Source: Ixodes scapularis
Taxonomy: Eukaryota > Arthropoda > Arachnida > Ixodida > Ixodidae
Direction of reading: 5' to 3'
Assembly (NCBI RefSeq): GCF_016920785.2
Contig: NW_024610472.1
Location: 31,753 to 95,752 of the forward strand
DNA length: 64,000 bases
Part shown: piece by piece, positions 1 through 9,729 of the stretch
Position numbering within the stretch: the first letter of the stretch is position 1
Layout: every line of letters starts with the position of its first letter
Notes under the pieces: model-generated
What the model was told of the DNA's origin: nothing
The model's input: only the letters and a program-made list of their open reading frames with translations
The model's database searches: none
Program-made: the position numbers and the translations under genes

Positions 1-42
1 CAAACGTCTTTCGTCAGGCCGTGCTCTCTCCAATAATTCGCT

Positions 43-80
43 TTCACCGAGGCAATAGGCGAGATCGTGGTCACGGTGAA
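43..80. repeat. 7-bp inverted repeat within the monomer (first copy shown)
   Basis: ttcaccg at positions 43-49 is the exact reverse complement of cggtgaa at 74-80, with a 24-base loop. In addition, tcacggtga (71-79) is itself a 4-bp palindrome around one base. Both arms are intact in most copies. A stem of this size could form in single-stranded DNA or in a transcript; this is structural inference only. Confidence 0.55.
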
Positions 81-82
81 CG

Positions 83-88
83 AATAAA
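83..88 (+). promoter_or_regulatory. AATAAA hexamer in every monomer (first copy shown)
   Basis: Monomer positions 83-88 read aataaa, the canonical metazoan polyadenylation hexamer, on the plus strand in nearly every copy. Exceptions are a few altered copies such as gaaaaaaac and gattaaaac. Whether it is used is unknown: I see no obvious GT-rich downstream element. It may be nothing more than the A-rich part of the repeat. Confidence 0.4.
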
Positions 89-90
89 AC

Positions 91-97
91 CGCGCCA
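91..97. other. Two-state monomer junction (first junction shown)
   Basis: The last five bases of one monomer and the first bases of the next occur in two main forms, accgcgccgaacg and acggcgccaaacg, differing at positions 91 and 2. The second contains the palindrome ggcgcc (NarI/KasI recognition). Mixed forms accgcgccaaacg (common in A, as at this first junction, and in F) and acggcgccgaacg (common in B) also occur. Confidence 0.9.
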
Positions 98-3000
98 AAC
101 GTCTCTCGTCAGGCCGTGCTCTCTCCAATAATTCGCTTTCACCGAGGCAATAGGCGAGATCGTGGTCACGGTGAACGAATAAAACGGCGCCAAACGTCTC
201 TCGTCAGGCCGTGCTCTCTCCAATAATTCGCTTTCACCGAGGCAATAGGCGAGATCGTGGTCACGGTGAACGAATAAAACCGCGCCGAACGTCTCTCGTC
301 AGGCCATGCTCTCTCCAATAATTCGCTTTCACCGAGGCAATAGGCGAGATCGTGGTCACGGTGAACGAATAAAACGGCGCCAAACGTCTCTCGTCAGGCC
401 GTGCTCTCTCCAATAATTCGCTTTCACCGAGGCAATAGGCGAGATCGTGATCACGGTGAACGAATAAAACCGCGCCAAACGTCGCTCGTCAGGCCGTGCT
501 CTCTCCAATAATTCGCTTTTACCGAGGCAATAGGCGAGATCGTGGTCACGGTGAGCGAATAAAACGGCGCCAAACGTCTCTCGTGAGGCCGTGCTTTCTC
601 TTTAATAATTCGCTTTCACCGAGGCAATAGGCGAGATCGTGGTCACGGTGAACGAATAAAACGTCGCCAAACGTCTCTCGTCAGGCCGTGCTCTCTCCAA
701 TAATTCGCTTTCACCGAGGCAATAGGCGAGATCGTGGTCACGGTGAACGAATAAAACCGCGCCAAACGTCTTTCGTCAGGCCGTGCTCTCTCCAATAATT
801 CGCTTTCACCGAGGCAATAGGCGAGATCGTGGTCACGGTGAACGAATAAAACCGCGCCAAACGTCTCTCGTCAGGCCGTGCTCTCTCCAATAATTCGCTT
901 TCACCGAGGCAATAGGCGAGATCGTGGTCACGGTGAACGAATAAAACGGCGCCAAACGTCTCTCGTCAGGCCGTGCTCTCTCCAATAATTCGCTTTCACC
1001 GAGGCAATAGGCGAGATCGTGGTCACGGTGAACGAATAAAACCGCGCCGAACGTCTCTCGTCAGGCCGTGCTCTCTCTTATAATTCGCTTTCACCGAGGC
1101 AATAGGCGAGATCGTGGTCACGGTGAACGAATAAAACGGCGCCAAACGTCTCTCGTCAGGCCGTGCTCTCTCCAATAATTCGCTTTCACCGAGGCAATAG
1201 GCGAGATCGTGATCACGGTGAACGAATAAAACCGCGCCAAACGTCGCTCGTCAGGCCGTGCTCTCTCCAATAATTCGCTTTTACCGAGGCAATAGGCGAG
1301 ATCGTGGTCACCGTGAACGAATAAAACCGCGCCAAACGTCTCTCGTCAGGCCGTGCTCTCTCCAATAATTCGCTTTCACCGAGGCAATAGGCGAGATCGT
1401 GGTCACGGTGAACGAATAAAACCGCGCCGAACGTCTCTCGTCAGGCCGTGCTCTCTCCAATAATTCGCTTTCACCGAGGCAATAGGCGGGATCGTGGTCA
1501 CGGTGAACGAATAAAACGGCGCCAAACGTCTCTCGTCAGGCCGTGCTCTCTCCAATAATTCGCTTTCACCGAGGCAATAGGCGAGATCGTGGTCACGGTG
1601 AACGAATAAAACCGCGCCAAACGTCTCTCGTCAGGCCGTGCTCTCTCCAATAATTCGCTTTCGCCGAGGCAATATTCGAGATCGTGGTCACGGTGAACGA
1701 ATAAAACCGCGCCAAACGTCTCTCGTCAGGCCGTGCTCTCTCCAATAATTCGCTTTCACCGAGGCAATAGGCGAGATCGTGGTCACGGTGAACGAATAAA
1801 ACGGCGCCAAACGTCTCTCGTCAGGCCGTGCTCTCTCCAATAATTCGCTTTCACCGAGGCAATAGGCGAGATCGTGGTCACGGTGAACGAATAAAACGGC
1901 GCCAAACGTCTCTCGTCAGGCCGTGCTCTCTCCAATAATTCGCTTTCACCGAGGCAATAGGCGAGATCGTTGTCACGGTGAACGAATAAAACCGCGCCAA
2001 ACGTCTCTCGTTAGGCCGTGCTCTCTCCAATAATTCGCTTTCACCGAGGCAATAGGCGAGATCGTGGTCACGGTGAACGAATAAAACGGCGCCAAACGTC
2101 TCTCGTCAGGCCGTGCTCTCTCCAATAATTCGCTTTCACCGAGGCAATAGGCGAGATCGTGGTCACGGTGAACGAATAAAACCGCGCCGAACGTCTCTCG
2201 TCAGGCCGTGCTCTCTCCAATAATTCGCTTTCACCGAGGCAATAGGCGAGATCGTGGTCACGGTGAACGAATAAAACGGCGCCAAACGTCTCTCGTCAGG
2301 CCGTGCTCTCTCCAATAATTCGCTTTCACCGAGTCAATAGGCGATATCGTGGTCACGGTGAACGAATAAAACCGCGCCAAACGTCTCTCGTGAGGCCGTG
2401 CTCTCTCCAATAATTCGCTTTCACCGAGGCAATAGGCGAGATCGTGGTCACGGTGAACGAATAAAACCGCGCCAAACGTCTCTCGTCAGGCCGTGCTCTC
2501 TCCAATAATTCGCTTTCACCGAGGCAATAGCCGAGATCGTGGTCACGGTGAACGAATAAAACGGCGCCAAACGTCTCTCGTCAGGCCGTGCTCTCTCCAA
2601 TAATTCGCTTTCACCGAGGCAATAGCCGAGATCGTGGTCACGGTGAACGAATAAAACGGCGCCAAACGTCTCTCGTCAGGCCGTGCTCTCTCCAATAATT
2701 CGCTTTCACCGAGGCAATAGCCGAGATCGTGGTCACGGTGAACGAATAAAACCGCGCCGAACGTCTCTCGTCAGGCCGTGCTCTCTCCAATAATTCGCTT
2801 TCACCGAGTAATAGGCGAGATCGTGGTCACGGTGAACGAATAAAACCGCGCCAAACGTCTCTCGTCAGGCCGTGCTCTCTCCAATAATTCGCTTTCACCG
2901 AGGCAATAGGCGAGATCGTGGTCAGGGTGAACGAATAAAACCGCGCCAAACGTCTCTCGTCAGGCCGTGCTCTCTCCAATAATTCGCTTTCACCGAGGCA

Positions 3001-4560
3001 ATAGGCGAGATCGTGGTCACGGTGAACGAATAAAACGGCGCCAAACGTCTCTCGTCAGGCCGTGCTCTCTCCAATAATTCGCTTTCACCGAGGCAATAGG
3101 CGAGATCGTGGTCACGGTGAACGAATAAAACGGCGCCAAACGTCTCTCGTCAGGCCGTGCTCTCTCCAATAATTCGCTTTCACCGAGGCAATAGGCGAGA
3201 TCGTGGTCACGGTGAACGAATAAAACCGCGCCGAACGTCTCTCGTCAGGCCGTGCTTACTCCAATAATTCGCTTTCACCGAGGCAATAGGCGAGATCGTG
3301 GTCACGGTGAACGAATAAAACGGCGCCAAACGTCTCTCGTCAGGCCGTGCTCTCTCCAATAATTCGCTTTCACCGAGGAAATAGGCGAGATCGTGGTCAC
3401 GGTGAACGAATAAAACCGCGCCGAACGTCTCTCGTCAGGCCGTGCTCTCTCCAATAATTCGCTTTCACCGAGGCAATAGGCGAGATCGTGGTCACGGTGA
3501 ACGAATAAAACCGCGCTAAACGTCTCTCGTCAGGCCGTGCTCTCTCCAATAATTCGCTTTCACCGAGGCAATAGGCGAGATCGTGGTCACGGTGAACGAA
3601 TAAAACCGCGCCAAACGTCTCTCGTCAGGCCGTGCTCTCTCCAATAATTCGCTTTCACCGAGGCAATAGGCGAGATCGTGGTCACGGTGAACGAATAAAA
3701 CCGCGCCGAACGTCTCTCGTCAGGCCGTGCTCTCTCCAATAATTCGCTTTCACCGAGGCAATAGGCGAGATCGTGGTCACGGTCAACGAATAAAACCGCG
3801 CCGAACGTCTCTCGTCAGGCCGTGCTCTCTCCAATAATTCGCTTTCACCGAGGCAATAGGCGAGATCGTGGTCACGGTGAACGAATAAAACCGCGCCGAA
3901 CGTCTCTCGTCAGGCCGTGCTCTCTCCAATAATTCGCTTTCACCGAGGCAATAGGCGAGATCGTGGTGACGGTGAACAAATAAAACCGCGCCAAACGTCT
4001 CTCGTCAGGCCGTGCTCTCTCCAATAATTCGCTTTCACCGAGGCAATAGGCGAGATCGTGGTCACGGTGAACGAATAAAACGGCGCCAAACGTCTCTCGT
4101 CAGGCCGTGCTCTCTCCAATAATTCGCTTTCACCGAGGCAATAGGCGAGATCGTGGTCACGGTGAACGAATAAAACCGCGCCGAACGTCTCTCGTCAGGC
4201 CGTGCTCTCTCCAATAATTCGCTTTCACCGAGGCAATAGGCGAGATCGTGGTCACGGTGAACGAATAAAACGGCGCCAAACGTCTCTCGTCAGGCCGTGC
4301 TCTCTCCAATAATTCGCTTTCACCGAGGCAATAGGCGAGATCGTGGTCACGGTGAACGAATAAAACCGCGCCGAACGTCTCTCGTCAGGCCGTGCTCTCT
4401 CCAATAATTCGCTTTCACCGAGGCAATAGGCGAGATCGTGGTCACGGTGAACGAATAAAACCGCGCCGAACGTCTCTCGTCAGGCCGTGCTCTCTCCAAT
4501 AATTCGCTTTCACCGAGGCAATAGGCGAGATCGTGGTCACGGTGAACGAATAAAACCGCG

Positions 4561-6960
4561 CCGAACGTCTCTCGTCAGACCGTGCTTACTCCAATAATTC
4601 GCTTTCACCGAGGCAATAGGCGAGATCGCGGTCAAGGTGAACGAATAAAACCGCGCCGAACGTCTCTCGTCAGGCCGTGCTTACTCCAATAATTCGCTTT
4701 CACCGAGGCAATAGGCGAGATCGTGGTCACGGTGAAGGAATAAAACGGCGCCAAACGTCTCTCGTCAGGCCGTGCTCTCTCCAATAATTCGCTTTCACCG
4801 AGGCAATAGGCGAGATCGTGGTCACGGTGAACGAATAAAACGGCGCCAAACGTCTCTCGTCAGGCCGTGCTCCCTCCAATAATTCGCTTTCACCGAGGCA
4901 ATAGGCGAGATCGTGGTCACGGTGAACGAATAAAACCGCGCCGAACGTCTCTCGTCAGGCCGTGCTTACTCCAATAATTCGCTTTCACCGAGGCAATAGG
5001 CGAGATCGTGGTCACGGTGAACGAATAAAACCGCGCCGAACGTCTCTCGTCAGGCCGTGCTCTCTCCAATAATTCGCTTTCACCGAGGCAATAGGCGAGA
5101 TCGTGGTCACGGTGAACGAATAAAACGGCGCCAAACGTCTCTCGTCAGGCCGTGCTCTCTCCAATAATTCGCTTTCACCGAGGCAATAGGCGAGATCGTG
5201 GTCACGGTGAACGAATAAAACCGCGCCGAACGTCTCTCGTCAGGCCGTGCTTACTCCAATAATTCGCTTTCACCGAGGCAATAGGCGAGATCGTGGCCAC
5301 GGTGAACGAATAAAACGGCGCCAAACGTCTCTCGTCAGGCCGTGCTCTCTCCAATAATTCGCTTTCACCGAGGCAATAGGCGAGATCGTGGTCACGGTGA
5401 ACGAATAAAACCGCGCCGAACGTCTCTCGTCAGGCCGTGCTCTCTCCACTAATTCGCTTTCACCGAGGCAATAGGCGAGATCGTGGGTCACGGTGAACGA
5501 ATAAAACGGCGCCAAACGTCTCTCGTCAGGCCGTGCTCTCTCCAATAATTCGCTTTCACCGAGGAAATAGGCGAGATCGTGGTCACGGTGAACGAATAAA
5601 ACCGCGCCGAACGTCTCTCGTCAGGCCGTGCTCTCTCCAATAATTCGCTTTCACCGAGGCAATAGGCGAGATCGTGGTCACGGTGAACGAATAAAACCGC
5701 GCCAAACGTCTCTCGTCAGGCCGTGCTCTCTCCAATAATTCGCTTTCACCGAGGCAATAGGCGAGATCGTGGTCACGGTGAACGAATAAAACCGCGCCGA
5801 ACGTTTCTCGTCAGGCCGTGCTCTCTCCAATAATTCGCTTTCACCGAGGCAATAGGCGAGATCGTGGTCACGGTGAACGAATAAAACCGCGCCGAACGTC
5901 TCTCGTCAGGCCGTGCTCTCTCCAATAATTCGCTTTCACCGAGGCAATAGGCGAGATCGTGGGTGACGGTGAACAAATAAAACCGCGCCAAACGTCTCTC
6001 GTCAGGCCGTGCTCTCTCCAATAATTCGCTTTCACCGAGGCAATAGGCGAGATCGTGGTCACGGTGAACGAATAAAACGGCGCCAAACGTCTCTCGTCAG
6101 GCCGTGCTCTCTCCAATAATTCGCTTTCACCGAGGCAATAGGCGAGATCGTGGTCACGGTGAACGAATAAAACCGCGCCGAACGTCTCTCGTCAGGCCGT
6201 GCTCTCTCCAATAATTCGCTTTCACCGAGGCAATAGACGAGATCGTGGTCACGGTGAACGAATAAAACGGCGCCAAACGTCTCTCGTCAGGCCGTGCTCT
6301 CTCCAATAATTCGCTTTCACCGAGGCAATAGGCGAGATCGTGGTCACGGTGAACGAATAAAACCGCGCTGAACGTCTCTCGTCAGGCCGTGCTCTCTCCA
6401 ATAATTCGCTTTCACCGAGGCAATAGGCGAGATCGTGGTCACGGTGAACGAATAAAACCGCGCCGAACGTCTCTCGTCAGGCCGTGCTCTCTCCAATAAT
6501 TCGCTTTCACCGAGGCAATAGGCGAGATCGTGGTCACGGTGAACGAATAAAACCGCGCCGAACGTCTCTCGTCAGGCCGTGCTCTCTCCAATAATTCGCT
6601 TTCACCGAGGCAATAGCCGAGATCAGTGGTCACGGTGAACAAATAAAACCGCGCCGAACGTCAATCGTCAGGCCGTGCTCTCTCCAATAATTCGCTTTCA
6701 CCGAGGCAATAGCCGAGATCGTGGTCACGGTGAACGAATAAAACGGCGCCAAACGTCTCTCGTCAGGCCGTGCTCTCTCCAATAATTCGTTTTCACCGAG
6801 GCAATAGGCGAGATCGTGGTCACGGTGAACGAGTAAAACCGCGCCGAACGTCTCTCGTCAGACGGTGCTTACTCCAATAATTCGCTTTCACCGAGGCAAT
6901 AGGCGAGATCGCGGTCAAGGTGAACGAATAAAACCGCGCCGAACGTCCCTCGTCAGGCCG
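4561..6960. repeat. Short segment repeated 24 monomers apart in block A
   Basis: A monomer pair with tcagac, gtgcttactcc and gatcgcggtcaagg occurs near 4580-4637 and again near 6860-6920. The offset is 2283 bp, which equals 24 monomers plus the three 1-bp gains between them (near 5485, 5961 and 6625). Only about two monomers share these unusual changes. Confidence 0.6.
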
Positions 6961-7009
6961 TGCTCTCTCCAATAATTCGCTTTCACCGAGGCAATACGCG
7001 AGAGATCGT

Positions 7010-9588
7010 GGTCACGGTGAACGAATAAAACCGCGCCAAACGTCTCTCGTCAGGCCGTGCTCGCTCCAATAATTCGCTTTCACCGAGGCAATAGCCGAAA
7101 TTGTGGTCACGGTGAACGAATAAAACCGCGCCGAACGTCTCTCGTCAGGCCGTGCTCGCTCCAATAATTCGCTTTCACCGAGGCAATAGCCGAGATCGTG
7201 GTCACGGTGAACGAATAAAACCGCGCCGAACGTCTCTCGTCAGGCCGTGCTCTCTCCAATAATTCGCTTTCACCGAGGCAATAGCCGAGATCGTGGTCAC
7301 GGTGAACGAATAAAACGGCGCCAAACGTCTCTCGTCAGGCCGTGCTGGCTCCAATAATTCGCTTTCACCGAGGCAATAGCCGAGATCGTGGTCACGGTGA
7401 ACGAATAAAACCGCGCCAAACGTCTCTCGTCAGGCCGTGCTCTCTCCAATAATTCGCTTTCACCGAGGCAATAGCCGAGATCGTGTTCACGGTGAACGAA
7501 TAAAACCGCGCCGAACGTCTCTCGTCAGGCCGTGCTCTCTCCAATAATTCGCTTTCACCGAGGCAATAGCCGAGATCGTGGTCACGGTGAACGAATAAAA
7601 CGGTGCCGAACGTCTCTCGTCAGGCCGTGCTCTCTCCAATAATTCGCTTTCACCGAGGCAATAGCCGAGATCGTGGTCACGTTGAACGAATAAAACAGCG
7701 CCGAACGTCTCTCGTCAGGCCGTGCTCGCTCCAATAATTCGCTTTCACCGAGGCAATAGCCGAGATCGTGGTCACGGTGAACGAATAAAACCGCGCCGAA
7801 CGTCTCTCGTCAGGCCGTGCTCTCTCCAATAATTCGCTTTCACCGAGGCAATAGCCGAGATCGTGGTCACGGTGAACGAATAAAACGGCGCAAACGTCTC
7901 TCGTCCGGCCGTGCTCGCTCCAATAATTCGCTTTCACCGAGGCAATAGCCGAGATCGTGGTCACGGTTAACGAATAAAACCGCGCCAAACGTCTCTCGTC
8001 AGGCCGTGCTCTCTCCAATAATTCGCTTTCACCGAGGCAATAGCCGAGATCGTGGTCACGGTGAACGAATAAAACCGCGCCGAACGTCTCTCGTCAGGCC
8101 GTGCTCTCTCCAATAATTCGCTTTCACCTAGGCAATAGCCGAGATCGTGGTCACGGTGAACGAATAAAACGGCGCCGAACGTCTCTCGTCAGGCCGTGCT
8201 CTCTCCAATAATTCGCTTTCACCGAGGCAATAGCCGAGATCGTGGTCACGGTGAACGAATAAAACGGCGCCGAACGTCTCTCGTCAGGCCGTGCTCTCTC
8301 CAATAATTCGCTTTCACCGAGGCAATAGCCGAGATCGTGGTCACGGTGAACGAATAAAACGGCGCCAAACGTCTCTCGTCAGGCCGTGCTCGCTCCAATA
8401 ATTCGCTTTCACCGAGGCAATAGCCGAGATCGTGGTCACGGTGAACGAATAAAACCGCGCCAAACGTCTCTCGTCAGGCCGTGCTCTCTCCAATAATTCG
8501 CTTTCACCGACGCAATAGCCGAGATCGTGGTCACGGTGAACGAATAAAACCGCGCCGAACGTCTCTCGTCAGGCCGTGCTCGCTCCAATATTTCGCTTTC
8601 ACCGAGGCAATAGCCGAGATCGTGGTCACGGTGAACGAATAAAACCGCGCCGAACGTCTCTCGTCAGGCCGTGCTCTCTCCAATAATTCGCTTTCACCGA
8701 GGCAATAGCCGAGATCGTGGTCACGGTGAACGAATAAAACCGCGCCAAACGTCTCTCGTCAGGCCGTGCTCTCTCCAATAATTCGCTTTCACCGACGCAA
8801 TAGCCGAGATCGTGGTCACGGTGAACGAATAAAACCGCGCCGAACGTCTCTCGTCAGGCCGTGCTCGCTCCAATATTTCGCTTTCACCGAGGCAATAGCC
8901 GAGATCGTGGTCACGGTGAACGAATAAAACCGCGCCGAACGTCTCTCGTCAGGCCGTGCTCTCTCCAATAATTCGCTTTCACCGAGGCAATAGCCGAGAT
9001 CGTGGTCACGGTGAACGAATAAAACCGCGCCGAACGTCTCTCGTCAGGCCGTGCTCTCTCCAATAATTCGCTTTCACCGAGGCAATAGCCGAGATCGTGG
9101 TCACGGTGAACGAATAAAACCGCGCCGAACGTCTCTCGTCAGGCCGTGCTCTCTCCAATAATTCGCTTTCACCGAGGCAATAGCCGAGATCGTGGTCACG
9201 GTGAACGAATAAAACGGCGACGAACGTCTCTCGTCAGGCCGTGCTCTCTCCAATAATTCGCTTTCACCGAGGCAATAGCCGAGATCGTGGTCACGGTGAA
9301 CGAATAAAACGGCGCCAAACGTCTCTCGTCAGGCCGTGCTCGCTCCAATAATTCGCTTTCACCGAGGCAATAGCCGAGATCGTGGTCACGGTGAACGAAT
9401 AAAACCGCGCCGAACGTCTCTCGTCAGGCCGTGCTCGCTCCAATAATTCGCTTTCACCGAGGCAATAGCCGAGATCGTGGTCACGGTGAACAAATAAAAC
9501 CGCGCCGAACGTCTCTCGTCAGGCAGTGCTCTCTCCAATAATTCGCTTTCACCGAGGCAATAGCCGAGATCGTGGTCACGGTGAACGA
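7010..9588. repeat. Segmental duplication, left copy (about 2.6 kb)
   Basis: This run of about 27 monomers matches 18029-20607 at a constant offset of 11019 bp. Shared private changes in order are ccgaaattgtgg (7088), gtgttcacgg (7485), cggtgcc (7592), acagcgcc (7696), a 1-bp deletion (7890), gttaacg (7966), cacctagg (8127), two pairs of gacgcaat with aatatttcg (8510-8880), ggcgacg (9217), gaacaaat (9490) and aggcagtg (9522). I saw four or so differences, near 7345, 7682, 7909 and 18973. Similarity is lost just past the aggcagtg marker. Confidence 0.88.
8471..9040. repeat. Three-monomer (285 bp) tandem duplication inside the segmental duplication
   Basis: The marker pair gacgcaat then aatatttcg occurs near 8510/8588 and again exactly 285 bp later near 8795/8873. 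The same double arrangement occurs near 19530-19900 in the other copy of the large duplication, so this small event came first. Confidence 0.85.
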
Positions 9589-9729
9589 ATAAAACGGCGC
9601 CGAACGTCTCTCGTCAGGCCGTGCTCTCTCCAATAATTCGCTTTCACCGAGGCAATAGCCGAGATCGTGGTCACGGTGAACGAATAAAACGGCGCCAAAC
9701 GTCTCTCGTCAGGCCGTGCTCGCTCCAAT

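Larger units (their letters stand above)
1..1332. repeat. Local 8-monomer duplication (offset 762 bp) in block A
   Basis: The rare variants gtctttcg (position 8), cgtgatcacgg (446), gtcgctcg (480) and gcttttaccg (514) recur in the same order 762 bp later. The offset is eight monomers plus the 2-bp gain that lies between the copies near 598. The left copy begins at or before base 1, so it may extend outside the window. Confidence 0.75.
1..6990. repeat. Array block A: G59 monomer subfamily
   Basis: Nearly all copies carry G at monomer position 59 (aataggcg). The exceptions are three consecutive C59 copies at about 2530, 2625 and 2720, and two near 6615 and 6709. Several copies near 3255, 4585, 4680, 4965, 5250 and 6868 have TA at 26-27 (gtgcttactcc), a form found elsewhere only in block F. 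Junctions are mixed: C91/A2, C91/G2 and G91/A2 are all common. Irregular copies include a 2-bp gain near 598, a 1-bp loss near 2806 and 1-bp gains near 5485, 5961 and 6625. There is no gene in this stretch. Confidence 0.85.

Noticed and set aside
1..95. Naming the species or a published satellite from the monomer
   Set aside because: I do not recognise the sequence with any confidence, and no flanking unique DNA is available.
7677..8018. 113-codon minus-strand open frame, and its near twin at 18696-19037
   Set aside because: Both span the shared 1-bp deletion at 7890/18909, which joins two repeat frames. They are translations of the monomer in successive frames (95 is not a multiple of 3), typically open from a TTG and not an ATG, with no domain, no codon signal and no conservation beyond that of the DNA repeat.
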